Source: Laccaria trichodermophora (Eukaryota > Basidiomycota > Agaricomycetes > Agaricales > Hydnangiaceae). Taken from it: DNA of 64,000 bases. The stretch is from positions 248,001 through 312,000 of the forward strand of contig JACTVC010000038.1 of assembly GCA_018417955.1 (NCBI GenBank), written 5' to 3'. The translations under genes were made by a program, and so were the position numbers. Positions 46,909 through 59,038 of the stretch are shown in pieces (within the stretch, counting starts at the first letter, position 1; every line of letters begins with the position of its first letter). The notes beneath the pieces were generated by a model, which saw only the letters and a program-made list of their open reading frames with translations, was not told the DNA's origin and searched no databases.

Positions 46909-49900
46909 ATGACAACACCTTCAAGACCCACATCGATGTCGGCCACCAAGGCTGGGAACTCAAAGTCGCTCAATGATTATGTTGGTGTTCATACATGCCT
47001 GAAGTTGTTGAGGCTAAATGTGGTCGATCGATAGCAACTCGGGGACTCGTTGGGCAAGGGAGCGTTTGCGCAGGTGTACCGTGCGTGGTCCCCCACATTT
47101 TGCTTCCGTTCGCATAAAAGTTGACCCGCTGGATAGGTGCTTTGAATTGGGCGACTGGGGAGACGGTTGCGGTGAAGGAGATTCAGCTGAGCAATATACC
47201 AAAGGGCGAGCTCCCGGAGATTATGGTGAGGGCTATATTTCCCTCCTCTGCTGATCCTACTCTGATCTGTTCTCAGTCTGAGATTGATCTACTCAAGAAC
47301 TTGAACGTAAGCTTGACAAATCAATCATTCATAACCATGGTCAACGCCTTTTAGCATGCAAATATCGTGAAGTACAAGGGATTCGTCAAAACTCGAGAAT
47401 ATCTATACATTATCTTGGAGTGAGCCCTCTGATGACGCCCTAATGACGACACTAATCTCTTGCAGGTTCTGCGAGAACGGATCCCTGCACAACATCTCAA
47501 AGAAATTCGGAAAGTTCCCCGAAAACCTGGTTGCGGTGTATATCTCCCAAGTGCTCGAAGGGCTGCTCTATCTCCACGACCAGGGTGTGATCCATCGGGA
47601 CATCAAGGGTGCCAATATCCTTACGAATAAAGATGGTACTGTCAAGCTTGCTGATTTTGGAGTGGCTGCGAAGACGGGGGGCGCCACTGATGCCGCTGTG
47701 GTGGGGAGCCCATACTGGAGTGGGTGTTTTCGCGTTGTACTGCCCATGTGTGAGTTTTGCTGATGTGATGCGTAGTGGCACCCGAGGTTATAGAGCAATC
47801 AGGCGCGACCACGGCGTCTGATATCTGGAGTGTTGGTTGCGTCGTAATTGAACTTCTCGAGGGCCACCCACCGTACCACACATTAGACCCAATGCCTGCC
47901 CTTTTCCGAATCGTACAAGACGACTGTCCCCCCATACCCGAAGGTGCTTCCCCCATAGTCAAAGACTTTCTTTACCACTGCTTTCAAAAAGACTGCAACC
48001 TACGCATATCGGCCAAGAAACTACTAAAGCATCCGTGGATGGTGTCGACGCGGAAGCAGATGGAGGCTGGGAAAGGGAAGCCTGGGGGTAGTGCGGAGAA
48101 TAGTAAGATGGAGGGTACAAGGAGGCCGAATTTTGATGAGGCGGTGTTAAAAGTGCAGGAGTGGAACGAAGCTTTGAAGTGTGAGTGCTGCGAAGTTGCG
48201 TTTCTTCTATGTGGTGCTCAACGTGGAGAATAGCACCGTCGCGACCGTCAAAGAATCCGACGCGCCATGTGAGACCACAATCACCTACCCTTCAACGGTA
48301 TGCAGAGATTCCAACGTCGACGTCGGTTGGGTCCCTTGGGTCGAATCCGTCAGGATGGAAGGGTGGTTCTGCACCCAACACAAAACCTAATTTCGTAGAG
48401 AAAATCCAACCACTTTCATTCGTCCTTCAGGCTCCAGAAGAACAGACAGACAATTGGGATGATGATTTCGAGGAGGGGATTTCGTTCACCAAGCTCCAAG
48501 GTATGCCCTTCTTATCTGTTGCATGTGTTTGAGGTGTTAAAGGTCTTCTGCTATAGCTCTGGAAAAGACCACCGTAGATGAAGAGAAACCCGAAGTCGAG
48601 GATAACGCTCAAACGATTCGGCCTACTCGTAGTCCAGGAACTAAACCGGTGGCTCTGGCCCAAGCACCGGCCTTGGGTATAGCTCCCATCGTAGAGGATT
48701 ACTCGGACTTGGCAACGGAGGAAGACGAAGATTGGTTACAGGAGAAGGTTGCTGACTTTAAGGTATAGTACTTTCATTACTGTAGGCCCCAGCTTGCTGA
48801 CATTATACTTTTAATAGATGAAGAACTCTGTCCGTCGAGGGCTTTTCCATCCAGATGACATCAAAACTATCGGCCTAGCCAACCCACCACCTGGCCCACT
48901 ATCAGCTCCTCTTCCTACATTGTCTAGAAAGTCGTCCCGTTCAACTCTAAGTCCACTGAGCACTCTGGGACCCTCCTCTACCCACTCACGTTCAGCGTCT
49001 TTAGCTGGCCCTGTGGGGAATGGGGGATCTTTCGGACGCGCAGAAGCGAAGAAGATGCAGAATCAGGCAGAGTTTGGGAAGTATACTGAAGATGATGATG
49101 AGGATTATGAAGACGTGTTTGGTAAACCCAATGGAACTGGTGAGTTCCTTATACTGGGTGTGATTGCCTTGACTGAGAGGGAGGTAGCGACGGAACATCA
49201 GATGCAGACGCTGCAATTGAATACCCGTTTGTCTAACAAGTCATGGGTACGGCACCCTTTCCTTCAGGTATGTATGGATGCTGATAATAGTCCATAGTTG
49301 GGCGATGAGACGGATGAAGAGGATCCATTTGCTGAGGTACATTGCTTACCCACTGCTTTTTTCTATTGCTGAAAATGTGTATCAGATCGACGAAGGCTTC
49401 TCAGAAGACGATTTAGACGCCAACCTCCAACGTGACAAATACGCACGCCTGTGTAACGCAGTGAATCAGCTCATCGACGAGCTCACTCCTTCTGCTCCTG
49501 ATTTCCAGCTTCGGGATGCGTGCGATCAATTGGTATGTGATTTTGACTCTCCCTTGATGGCTACTGAGGCCAATTTGAACCAGCTGAATATCATGTCGGA
49601 GAATCCGGAAATGCAGTCACAGCTGGTTTCATCACATGGTATGCTTGCTATTCTGGAGGTGTTGGAGGGGAGATGTTCGCGGGATGTTATAATGAAGTTG
49701 CTTCAGATCATCAACTTGGTATTGTCTTTTCTTCTTTGAGTGTTTAATGGGTATTGACCTGTTCATCAGCTGGTGACAGAGGACCTCGGTTTCTTGGAAA
49801 GTTTCTGCTTGATAGGGTAAGCGTTCGAGTTTACAGCACCTTTATCGTTTCTGACGGAACGTAGAGGAATTCCAGTGATGATGGGTAAGCTTTATTCTCC

Positions 49901-51759
49901 ATTGATGGCCAGAGTTTTAACACGTCTCGATAGAATTTACTTCGAAGAAATATCCTTCAGAATGTCGACTTGAAGCCTCCAACTTCATTCGTCTCCTGTG
50001 TCATACGTCCGTTCTAACACTGCAGATGTTTATATCGTACGCCTCACTCCTGCTCGAGCCTCATCACCGTTCTCATTCCTTGTAGCTGTCGTGGCCTAAA
50101 AGTTTTGGTCGATCTCCTTGATGAGGATTATGGCGAACAAACCGAGCTCGTCGAACACGCTTTGAATGGAGTTGGAAGTGTATTCGAACTGCAAAGCCCA
50201 ACAACGAAGAACGACTTTTGCCGTATGTTCATCCGTGAGGGTCTCCTGGACCCGCTCTCTGCAGCCCTCCTGAATGTGATGGCTAACCGTGGGGATTCAT
50301 CGAACGACACAAAAATGAAGGTCATCCAGATTTTGTTGGTCTTCTCGCAGGTTTCGCAATCAGATATACATGTTCGGAATGCGTTGGGAACGAGGAAAGT
50401 CATTCGACGTAAGTTATAAATGGGAGGCTTCATTGCTACTTTTGACCGTGATAATTGTTTTTAGGCCTTCTTCGAGCATGCGAGCTTTTGGAACCAGAAT
50501 GCCTTGTTCAAATGCTCAAGGCTGTCAAGCATTTGTCGATGAATGCCACTTTATTAGAAGTCCTCCAAAACGCGAACGTTTTGGAAATCCTCATTCACAT
50601 CCTGGATGAGCAGTCGTCTGGCCCTCACAGCACTGTAGGCTCATTCCCTACAACTCATTCATGTATTTTCTAAAAAAAGCTTTTGTCAGGAAATATCCAA
50701 TCATGTGTTTCAGATATGTTATAACCTCTGTCGTCTCAACAAATCGCGTCAGGAAGAAGCCGCGCAAGCAGGCATCATTCCCTACCTCAAGCGGGTCATT
50801 GAAACAAGTTCGCCTCTCAAGCAGTTTGCGCTACCTATTCTTTGCGACTTGGCCAGTGCCGGAAAGAGCTGCAGGACCTTGTTGTGGCAACACGACGGAG
50901 TGTCAATGTATATCAAGCTGCTGGATGACCCATACTTTCAAGTCAGCGCTTTGGAATCGATCTTGTCATGGTGGGTTATTTGCCATTGTATTTTGGTTTG
51001 GACTTACATGTCCACTTGAAATTTAGGCTTCAGGATGAAACTGCACGAGTAGAAGATGAACTCTTGAAATCTGAATCTATCGACGCCCTCCTCAAATGCT
51101 TCGTATCGGCAAAAAACAACTCCTTTGAGAATCTGCTGGACCCCTTCCTCAAAATCACACGATTATCGACACCAATCACCATAGCCGTGGCCAAGTCATC
51201 TGCGTTCTTCAAGCGTATAGTCGACCGGTTGGGCCACAACAGCAAGGCTGTCGTCCGTCTCAATCTGTTGCGTATTCTTCGTGGGGTATGCGAAGTACAC
51301 CCCAATCGTGCGATGTTGGTTGAGCGATACGGGTTACTTGGGGTCGTTGAGCGCCTCAGCCGTGGTGGCGGTGATGGTGCTGTTCTCGTTAGAGAGCTCG
51401 CGAGGGAAATTGTACCCGCCCTCAAACCGGCATTGGCACCTGTAGCTGCGAGGTCCAAGACACATGGATCCGCGGATCTCTCATCCTCGTTCACTTCTCA
51501 GAAAAACTTGGTTATCGCGCCGAAGAAGGTTAGAAGAGCAGCCTCGGAAACGAACGCGTCGCCCTTTGGAAATGGTTCTCTTGTTGTGGGGTTGGGTGAT
51601 GTGCCTCCTCCTCCGAGGTTAGGCTCCACGATTTCGAATGGTGGTGGCAAGATGAAACACCTTCCTCCACATCTTCAGCAAGGCAACGGTTGGGCGATAT
51701 ACCCTGGCAGAACACAAATTCCTCTGCAGGCAGCCGGCGGTGATTTGGACAGGATTTGA
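46909..51759 (+). CDS. sepH: Cdc7/SepH-type septation kinase with armadillo-like C-terminus
   Basis: STE-type kinase of the septation initiation pathway (S. pombe Cdc7, Aspergillus SepH, yeast Cdc15). Twenty-one exons give 1270 residues: 46909-46980, 47035-47080, 47137-47225, 47277-47306, 47355-47419, 47466-47719, 47776-48180, 48234-48500, 48557-48762, 48818-49139, 49188-49246, 49298-49336, 49386-49532, 49584-49718, 49770-49816, 49865-49884, 49934-50036, 50086-50408, 50465-50634, 50690-50970, 51027-51759. The kinase domain covers about 25-290: [39 protein letters not shown] (H144), [38 protein letters not shown]. The middle is Ser/Pro-rich and acidic. The C-terminal 600 residues form helical repeats ([45 protein letters not shown]). 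Intron 13 (49533-49583) is 51 bases without stops, so retention would be silent. Confidence 0.93.
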
Positions 51760-52063
51760 ACTTGCTTGGTATCTGGATACTGTATACTATAATTTCCTCT
51801 CTCTTTCCCCTTCGTTTTGGTAAATTATTCTCAAACTGTTTTCAATCGTTTTCGCATTTCATTTGCATCCCATCGTACCAACATGCACGTACACGTACAA
51901 CATTCATTGGCATCGTTTTCGTTATCTCAACTTCCACACTATGGCATAAGGGTCCCTCACTAGATATTGATGTTTCTAGCTCAGAATGATAATTTGCCAC
52001 ACCATGATACATCAGGGGATCAATGTCTCCTTTGCGTACAATCTCATATGATATAGAGTTATA
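51760..52063. other. intergenic, convergent ends
   Basis: This short convergent region lies between the kinase stop and the stop of the first membrane glycosyltransferase-like gene. Only pyrimidine-rich 3' flank is seen. Confidence 0.45.
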
Positions 52064-53990
52064 TCAATGCACGAGACCCAACGACGAACGACTATGCTTA
52101 GATCTTGAGCGAGTGTTCCGCCGGCCCTCTTCCTTAGTCTCCTCCTTGCCTGGTCCTCGCCAGATCGTTTGGCCAATTTCGTGATCCCAGATCTCCGCAC
52201 CAAATTGGGTGAACGTCACGAGCGTCTGGGTAGGAAGGAGAGGCACTTCTGGGAGAATATTGAACCAAGCTGTATTAGAGAGATCCAATTATAAGCTGGG
52301 AAGATGTGCAGAACAAAGACAAATACACGTACGGCCATTATGTTTTTCTTCAAACCAATGGATATACAGACCCTCTGCCAACTTTACTTCCACCGAAGGA
52401 TCTTTCGTGCCATGCACCGTGATCCCTTCTCTGGGCGGCTCAAGATGCGTCCAAACGCCTTGCGAACCGCCTCCGTATCCTCCACCCCTCCCAACAAATC
52501 TTCTCCAACCCTCAGGAGCAAGGTTCCAATTAATATTATAATGAGTTGCAAATTCTTCGGGGAACCATAACCACCCTGACCAGTTCCCGGCTATGAGCTC
52601 GATGGGATAGGTCGTGCCTTCCGTTGAGAATGTCGGTAAGAAGGAAGATGGTTTCGTTGGTAGTGAGAGCATGGGATAGTTGGGGAACGGAGTGGGGAGT
52701 TGTTTCCATGGCCATTGCGCAGCGTAAACGCCGTGGAGGTTGCTGAATTTTGCGGTGTTGGGTTGGGTTAGGTGGATGGGTATGTCGATTAGTAGTTGTG
52801 GGACGATGAGGAAATTTATTTGGGGTTCTCGGAGGATGAAAGCTGAGAATTCGACCTCCTCTGAAAAACAATCGTTGATCAGCTTGATGCTCTGACAAAG
52901 AAAAAAGAGGAAAATAGACCTGCGGCAAAATGAGGACGGTGGTGATTGAAGTACCAGACCATTTTCGAAACGTGGTCATAGAGATTTAATTTCTCTTCAG
53001 TTTCGTGACCTGCACGAAAAAAGCAGAGATGGCCCCGCATGTACAGGAGGTCAACGTCTCCACCTATGGGGATGACAACGTTATATTCGGTTGCATCCCA
53101 GGGGACTGCGAGGTAGTATAAGTGGCATCTGCATTTGGGTAGAATTCCGAGCTTACATTGAGATTTAAAACTGACAGAAACAAAAGGTTAGTAACATTCC
53201 AATGCACAACAAAGAATCATACGCACTTGCCCACGAACGTGTCTGGATCTGCCCATCCCCACCACTCGATGCCTGGATCTAATAGGTGTTTGAAAACATA
53301 TCCACGCCATAGTCGAAAGTGGGAATGGTACTGATATGCAAACGTTCAGCAACTCAACAAATCCAAAAACATAAGACAGTACACACTGAGTCTGCAGGCG
53401 CTCGAGCGATCATTTCACGAAGAACATGGTCGGCTTCTCCTTTATTACATTTCCACCGCTCACAAAAATAATCGCGGTGGAAAGCCCAGTCTAGTTTATA
53501 ACATCAACAATGGTGTAGACCGGCGAAACTACTGCGACTCACATTCAATTAAGGAATAGCAAACAACCTTTATGTTGTTCAACGAGCCAGGAGGACCCGT
53601 CCATTTTGTGAGGTCCACGCACTCGTCATCCTCATCGCCACGAATAATGATAAATACAAGCTGCACCGTGTCCGCATTAGCGCGAAACGAGGTGAAGAAA
53701 TTGTTGAGGTAGGGTCTTTCGCTTCCTCTCCATATAGCTATAACAGAAATTCGAGGGTTGAGGGAAGGTTCTGGGGGCGATACAATGACAGGTTCTGGGG
53801 GGGATACAATGACAGGTGCTTTTTCCTGGACTTGTACATGCTTTACAGGAGAGGTGAGGGAGGTCGGGGTGTAGCCAAACAACAAGTAGAAGGAAAAGCC
53901 AGATAAAAATAAGAGCACGATGGGGATAAGTTTGAGCTTCTTCCAGCGCTCGGGGTGTAGTCGGGTCAAAAAACCATCGAAGGAAGACAT
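52064..53990 (-). CDS. type II membrane protein, putative glycosyltransferase (copy A)
   Basis: Seven exons (53990-53543, 53490-53387, 53330-53227, 53170-53157, 53105-52920, 52860-52333, 52269-52064) give 529 residues. A short cytosolic end with basic residues precedes one membrane helix (LIPIVLLFLSGFSFYLLFGY, about 20-40), a stem with the repeated phrase PVIVSPPE, and a luminal domain. It opens with ISVIAIWRGSERPYLNNFF, typical of a first Rossmann strand, and later has WWGWADPDTFVG with a D-x-D at 212-214, the usual metal-sugar site. IPIGGDVDLLYMRGHL and HHRPHFAAEE follow. The pattern resembles the DUF6625 glycosyltransferase-like family, which is inference. Exon 4 is 14 bases. Copy B lies just upstream in the same direction. 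Confidence 0.8.
53767..53814. repeat. 24-base tandem duplication in the stem of copy A
   Basis: Two adjacent 24-base units (53767-53790 and 53791-53814) differ at one base and encode PVIVSPPE twice on the minus strand. Copy B has a single related segment (PPTEP). It is in frame, so it only lengthens the stem. Confidence 0.85.
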
Positions 53991-54199
53991 GGCATTGGCA
54001 GAAAGGCGCCCAACAGAAAGGGGCTACTGCCGACACTGGGCCGGTCCCTTTGCCGGAATAGCAACAATATAGTGTTATCATTGTGATATCTAAGTCTAAG
54101 TAAGTCCAAAAAGTGGTGTTATATACAATGCAAAGATGATATAGATATTGTCCAAGATGCGGTGTTTGACGCTCTAGCGATACATAGCACGAAAACAAG

Positions 54200-56094
54200 T
54201 CAATGCACGGAATCCCATAGTTGGTCGCGGCCTAATTTTGGTTGAGTTTTACGCCGATAGTGCCTTTTCGTCTTCAGCTCTGGGTCCTTGCCTAGCCCGC
54301 GCCAGATCGTTTGGCCCGTTTCGTGATCCCAGATCTCCGCACCGAACTGGGCGAATGTCACCAGCGTTTGTGAAGACTGGAGGGGCGAGTCAGGCAGGTT
54401 GACAAACCAAGCTGTCCAAACCCATTATAAGCAATACAAAGACGAGAAGAGAAATACACATACGCCCATTGTGCTTTTCTTCAAACCAGTGGATATAAAG
54501 ACCTTCTGCCAGCTTCACTTCTACCGAAGAATCAGTGTGGCCAGACACAGCGATGCCCTCTCGCTGCGGCTCTATACGTGTCCAAACCCCCTGTGAACCC
54601 CCCGCGTGTTTACCACCTCTGCCGACAAATCTTCGACAACCTGGCGGGCCAAGGTTCCAATCTACATCATAGTAAGTCGTAAACTCCTTAGGGAACCATA
54701 TCCCTCCAGACCAGTTTCCTGCGAAGAGCTCGATTGGATGAGTCGTGCCATTTGCGGAGAACGTCGGCGCGAAAGAGGATAGGCTTGTTGGCATCGAGAG
54801 CATAGGGTAATTAGGAAAAGGAGCGGGAAGCTCTTGCCATGGCCATTGGATGGCGTACACTCCATAAAAGTTGCCAAACTTAGCAGTGTTCGGCGTAGTA
54901 AGATGGATGGGTATGTCAACGAGGAGTTGGGGCACGACAAGAAAGGTGATGTGGGGATCACGGAAGATGAAAGCAGAGAACTCCGACTCCTCTAGAATCA
55001 TGAGTGAGATACGCGACGCAGGTTGAAAATAATTGCTTACCTGCGGCATAGTGTGGACGGTGATGGTTAAAATACAAGATCATGTTCGAAACATGATCAT
55101 ATTGATTCATCTTCTCCTCAGTTTCGCGACCAGCGCGGAAGAAGCAAAGGTGGCCACGCATGTAAAGTAGGCCTATGTCCCCACCTACGGGAACGACGAT
55201 GTCGTACTCGGTCGCGTCCCATGGAACTACGAGGAAAGTCAGTAACATAATCATCTTCCTGAAAATGCGGCCTTACATTGAGATTCGAAGCTGTCGAAGA
55301 AAATAACAGGTGGGTAACAGTCCAATGCAAAATTGTATCATACGCACTTGCCCACGAATGTGTCTGGGTCCGTCCATCCCCACCATTCAATACCTGGACT
55401 CAACAGGTGCTTGAAAACGTATCCACGCCACAAACGGAAGTGTGAATGATACTGGAAAAAACAATTCATTGGAACGGCTCATTATCTCCGAATATGCAAA
55501 AACGCGTACCGAATCTGCAGGTGCTCGTGCAACCATTTCACGGAAAACGCGATCGGCTTGTCCTTTATTACATTTCCAACGCGCACAAAAATAATCACGA
55601 TGGAGCTCCCAATCTAAAAAAACGTCAAGACGCGACTCGTACACGGAAATAGAACGCGACTTGCATTCAGTCAAGGAGAGACAAACGACCTTGACGTTGT
55701 TCTGCGGACCAGGAGGACCAGTCCACCTGGTAAGATCCACGCACTCATCCTCCTCGTCGCCGCGAAGATGGATGAACAAAAGTTCTACAACGTCCGAATT
55801 GGCGCGATACGACGTGAAAAAATTATTGAGATAAGGTTTTTCGCGACCTTTCCAAATGGCTATCACGGAAACGCGAGGCTTGAGGATAGGCTCCGTCGGT
55901 GGTAAAGAAGGCGCTTCATGAACATCGATGAGGTAGAGATCCTCTTTTGGAGAAGAGAGACTTGTATGGCCAAACAAAGAGAAGAAGGAGAGGACGGAGA
56001 CAAACAAGAGTGCAGCCGACCCGACCTTGATCTTGAACCACTGGTCAGACTGGAACCTCACCCAAGCCACCTTCAGAGACGCCAGGCAGAGCAT
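54200..56094 (-). CDS. type II membrane protein, putative glycosyltransferase (copy B)
   Basis: Tandem paralog of copy A with the same seven-exon layout (56094-55665, 55613-55510, 55451-55348, 55290-55277, 55226-55041, 54991-54464, 54411-54200), 525 residues. Exons 2-6 have exactly the same lengths in both copies. It has a membrane helix (GSAALLFVSVLSFFSLFGH), the strand VSVIAIWKGREKPYLNNFF, WWGWTDPDTFVG with D-x-D at 206-208, and VPVGGDIGLLYMRGHL. Luminal location in the Golgi or ER is inferred. Intron 1 starts with GC (GCAAGT) where copy A has GT (GTGAGT). It is 51 bases with no stop, so a retained form would insert 17 residues. The conserved frame and D-x-D argue that both copies are active. 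The substrate is unknown. Confidence 0.8.
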
Positions 56095-57663
56095 TAAAGA
56101 GAAAAAAGAGAAACAGTTTTACATAAATTCTCTTCCGGAAATTTTATTTTGGACTACCCGCACCACAGCCGTAAGTAGCCCTGAAGCCGCCCACAACAAA
56201 GTCTAAGATCTCATCAATCAGCCACTCGGAAACCAGAGATTTCTACCATTTAAGATTTTGGTATTCCACTTACTCTACCGTACTACAGTAGCTTCTCCAA
56301 TCTGGACGGTCCATATACCACCATCGGGCCTCGGTTCCTCAAAGTTCGGGCCCAAGTTGAACAAATTCAAACTGATTCTTCTCCTTTCTAATCGCCCACA
56401 AAATTGACGCGGAGGAGCGTGCGCCAAGGATTTGCCCAACCTGCAAAGATCAAGAGGGGAATCTGGCATATCGAGGACCAACGAACCTCTCAAGCAGTTT
56501 ACAAAGTTTGGATCTAAAAATAACCCTTAGATGCGATGGTGACGGATTCAATGACAACTCAAGAGCACGTAGTACGTACTGCGCATTCGTACAACCGATA
56601 CGTTTTCTATCCAATATTACGACCAGGATTTGTGTGCGTCTTCGTTCCTTATTCGCATTTCTTCCAAGAGTTCTCGGAATCAATTCCATTGCAAAGGCCG
56701 CCGCCCAGAACGCCCCTCAACGCCAACCACCCTCTGTGCCTTGGCGTATAGGCCCAAGGAGGTAGACCGTAGCAGATCCGGTAGGAGCCAAAATGAGCTG
56801 GCTGAAAACGGTGTTGCGGGCAACGACGGAGTCCGCAAAACTCCTGTCACGTCCTTGTAGGACAGCACCGGAAAATTTAAGAATGGCGACGGATGGGAGA
56901 ACATCAGAAAGATGAGGTTCAGTAGACCCCGACTTCTTTGAAGGGTCCACACTCGGCGCATAAAACTGATTCGCTTCGAATTGCCACAATGGCAAGAGCG
57001 ACACGGCTGTTTGTTTCCTGACTAGAACTGTGCTTTTCACGCAGCAGGTCAGAACGCCTACGAAGGCATGACTCATCTAAGTGAAGATTAAGAACTTGTT
57101 GCATCCACCAAACGCTCACTTTATAGAATCCAACTGTAAAAACCAAGGTCAGGGTAAGGCAATGCGCCAATGCTCAAAAATCACTTGAGTGGGAATGTTG
57201 TCAAAACCATTAATCATTACGCCGCCCCCGCAACTTGAACGAACACGCAACATTCTCTCACAGATTTCTTTGAGAATTCCTTTAAATATGGCAAATGCCT
57301 GCAGAAACCCAGCCAGCCATCAACTTCATGAGGCCAATCGAAAGCACAACAACGAACCATAGAATAGCAATACATATTCCAGAAATGATCAGGGTATTCC
57401 TCTGCGTAACATTGGGTGGTTTTGAAGTCGAGATAGTCCTAGTCAAATCTTTAATCTATCGGAGTCGGATAGACAAGCCCAGACAGCACGTGATCGTTAC
57501 TGGGACGCACTCACGTGATACGTGTCAGGCCACTTCGGAATTTTGATGTGAGAAGTGGTGTGGTTTTCACTTTTCTGTCTTGACCACAACGCAGGGATAA
57601 AAGGCTGTCCCGCAAAATACCCAGTCCTCCACTCCCCTTTCCTCTTCACCGGGACTGGTCGCC
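56095..57663. other. intergenic region containing a CCT3 relic
   Basis: Apart from the CCT3-like relic at about 56405-56890, nothing was recognised. The last 130 bases hold the ERG25 promoter; GGGATAAAAGG near 57594 may serve as a TATA-like element. Confidence 0.45.
56405..56890 (-). pseudogene. decayed duplicate of the CCT3 3' half
   Basis: Minus-strand fragments match the intact CCT3 gene 2-3 kb away in the same order: RDRSFADSVVARNTVF (like [16 protein letters not shown]), LILAPTG, LYAKAQRVVGVEG (like [13 protein letters not shown]), MELIPRTL, then TTTGGATCTAAAAATAA of the intron 7/exon 8 border and a GGAGGAGCGTGCG match to the last exon. Frameshifts and stops are present. Intron sequence is retained, so this is a DNA-level duplication, not a retrocopy. 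ERG25 lies between relic and parent. Confidence 0.75.
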
Positions 57664-58893
57664 ATGTCGTTCCTCAACGCCACCACTATACCCTCGCCGT
57701 ACTATGACGCGCTCTACCCAGCAACTGACTTTTCCTCCTTGACGTGGCTGGAACAGCAGTGGGTTGCGTGGTATGTCTGGATCGGGAACCCTATTATTGC
57801 TACGGGGTTAATGAGTTTTCTCATACACGAGGTGAATATTTGAGAGTCGCTGCTGTTTGTTGCTCTACTTACCCCTGGTGTGCAGATTGTATATTTCGGA
57901 CGAAGCATTCCATGGATTATTATTGACGCTACACCGTTCTTCCGTAAATGGAAGCTACAAGCCAACAAAATTCCTACGGCCGCTGAACAGTGGGAATGCA
58001 CCAAGCAGGTACTTTTCTCGCATTTTACCATTGAACTTCCTTTGGTGTGTATTCACTCTTTCGCCTACCGCTTTATGAGATTAATGGGGAATATCAGATC
58101 TGGCTCTTCCATCCTACGGCTGAAGGTCTCGGAATGAGCACATATCACGTCCCATTCCCTTCGTTGAAGACGATGGCGCCTCAAATTTTCTTGTTTTTCG
58201 TGTTTGAGGATTTCTTCCACTTCCTTGGTATGTATAATCAAATTACCGTTTGTTTTCGGTTTCACTCACCATGACAATCGTGTAGCTCACCAAGCGCTCC
58301 ATACCGGTGTTCTGTACAAGCACATTCACAAAATCCACCACAAATACTCGGCGCCTTTTGGGCTTGCGGCTGAATACGCTCATCCTGCTGAGGTCTTCAT
58401 CCTCGGTGCGGGCACGATCCTTGGCCCGCTTCTCTACGTGTTCTTCACGAAGAATTTGCACATCATCACCGTCTACGCCTGGATCGTTCTCCGCCTCTTC
58501 CAAGCCATCGACGCACATAGTGGATATGGTAAGGACATCTCTTCTCTTACTATAAATATGTTTTTGTGCTGACCGTCACGTACAGACTTCCCGTGGTCAT
58601 TACACAACATCATTCCCTTCTGGTCCGGAGCCGAGCACCACGACTTCCATCACATGGCCTTCACCAACAACTTCTCCACATCCTTCCGATGGTGGGACAG
58701 GATTTTTGGAACTGACGATAAGTACCGCCAGTACCGTGCACGGGTAAAAGCTGCGAAGAATGCTATGAAGAATGCGTCAAAGGAGGAACAGGAAAAGATG
58801 GAACAGAAGCTCAAAGATGAGGTGGAGGCTGAGGGGATCAGGGCTGAGGCTGAGGCTGAAGGCAGCGCGCCGAAGACGGTCAAGGTTCAGTAA
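57664..58893 (+). CDS. ERG25: C-4 methylsterol oxidase
   Basis: ER membrane di-iron oxygenase that removes C-4 methyl groups of sterol intermediates in ergosterol synthesis. Exons 57664-57831, 57886-58044, 58098-58227, 58286-58528 and 58586-58893 give 335 residues. Histidine boxes of the fatty-acid-hydroxylase superfamily are intact: H154QALH158, H167KIHH171 and H252DFHH256. Membrane helices precede and separate the boxes (for example [13 protein letters not shown] context, and [20 protein letters not shown]). The C-terminus, after [16 protein letters not shown], is a charged Lys/Glu helix of about 50 residues that lacks a clear KKxx signal. The gene converges on CCT3 with about 145 bases between stops. 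Confidence 0.96.
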
Positions 58894-59038
58894 ACTGGAT
58901 ACATTTTAATGCCTAGACTATATTTAATAATTTTATATCGTAATGGGCATTCCGGACTGACGACGGTCGGTATAACATGTCTAAGTCTTATTGAGATTTT
59001 GGTACTTCCACTTGGCCTACGGTACAGTTTTTGGTTGC

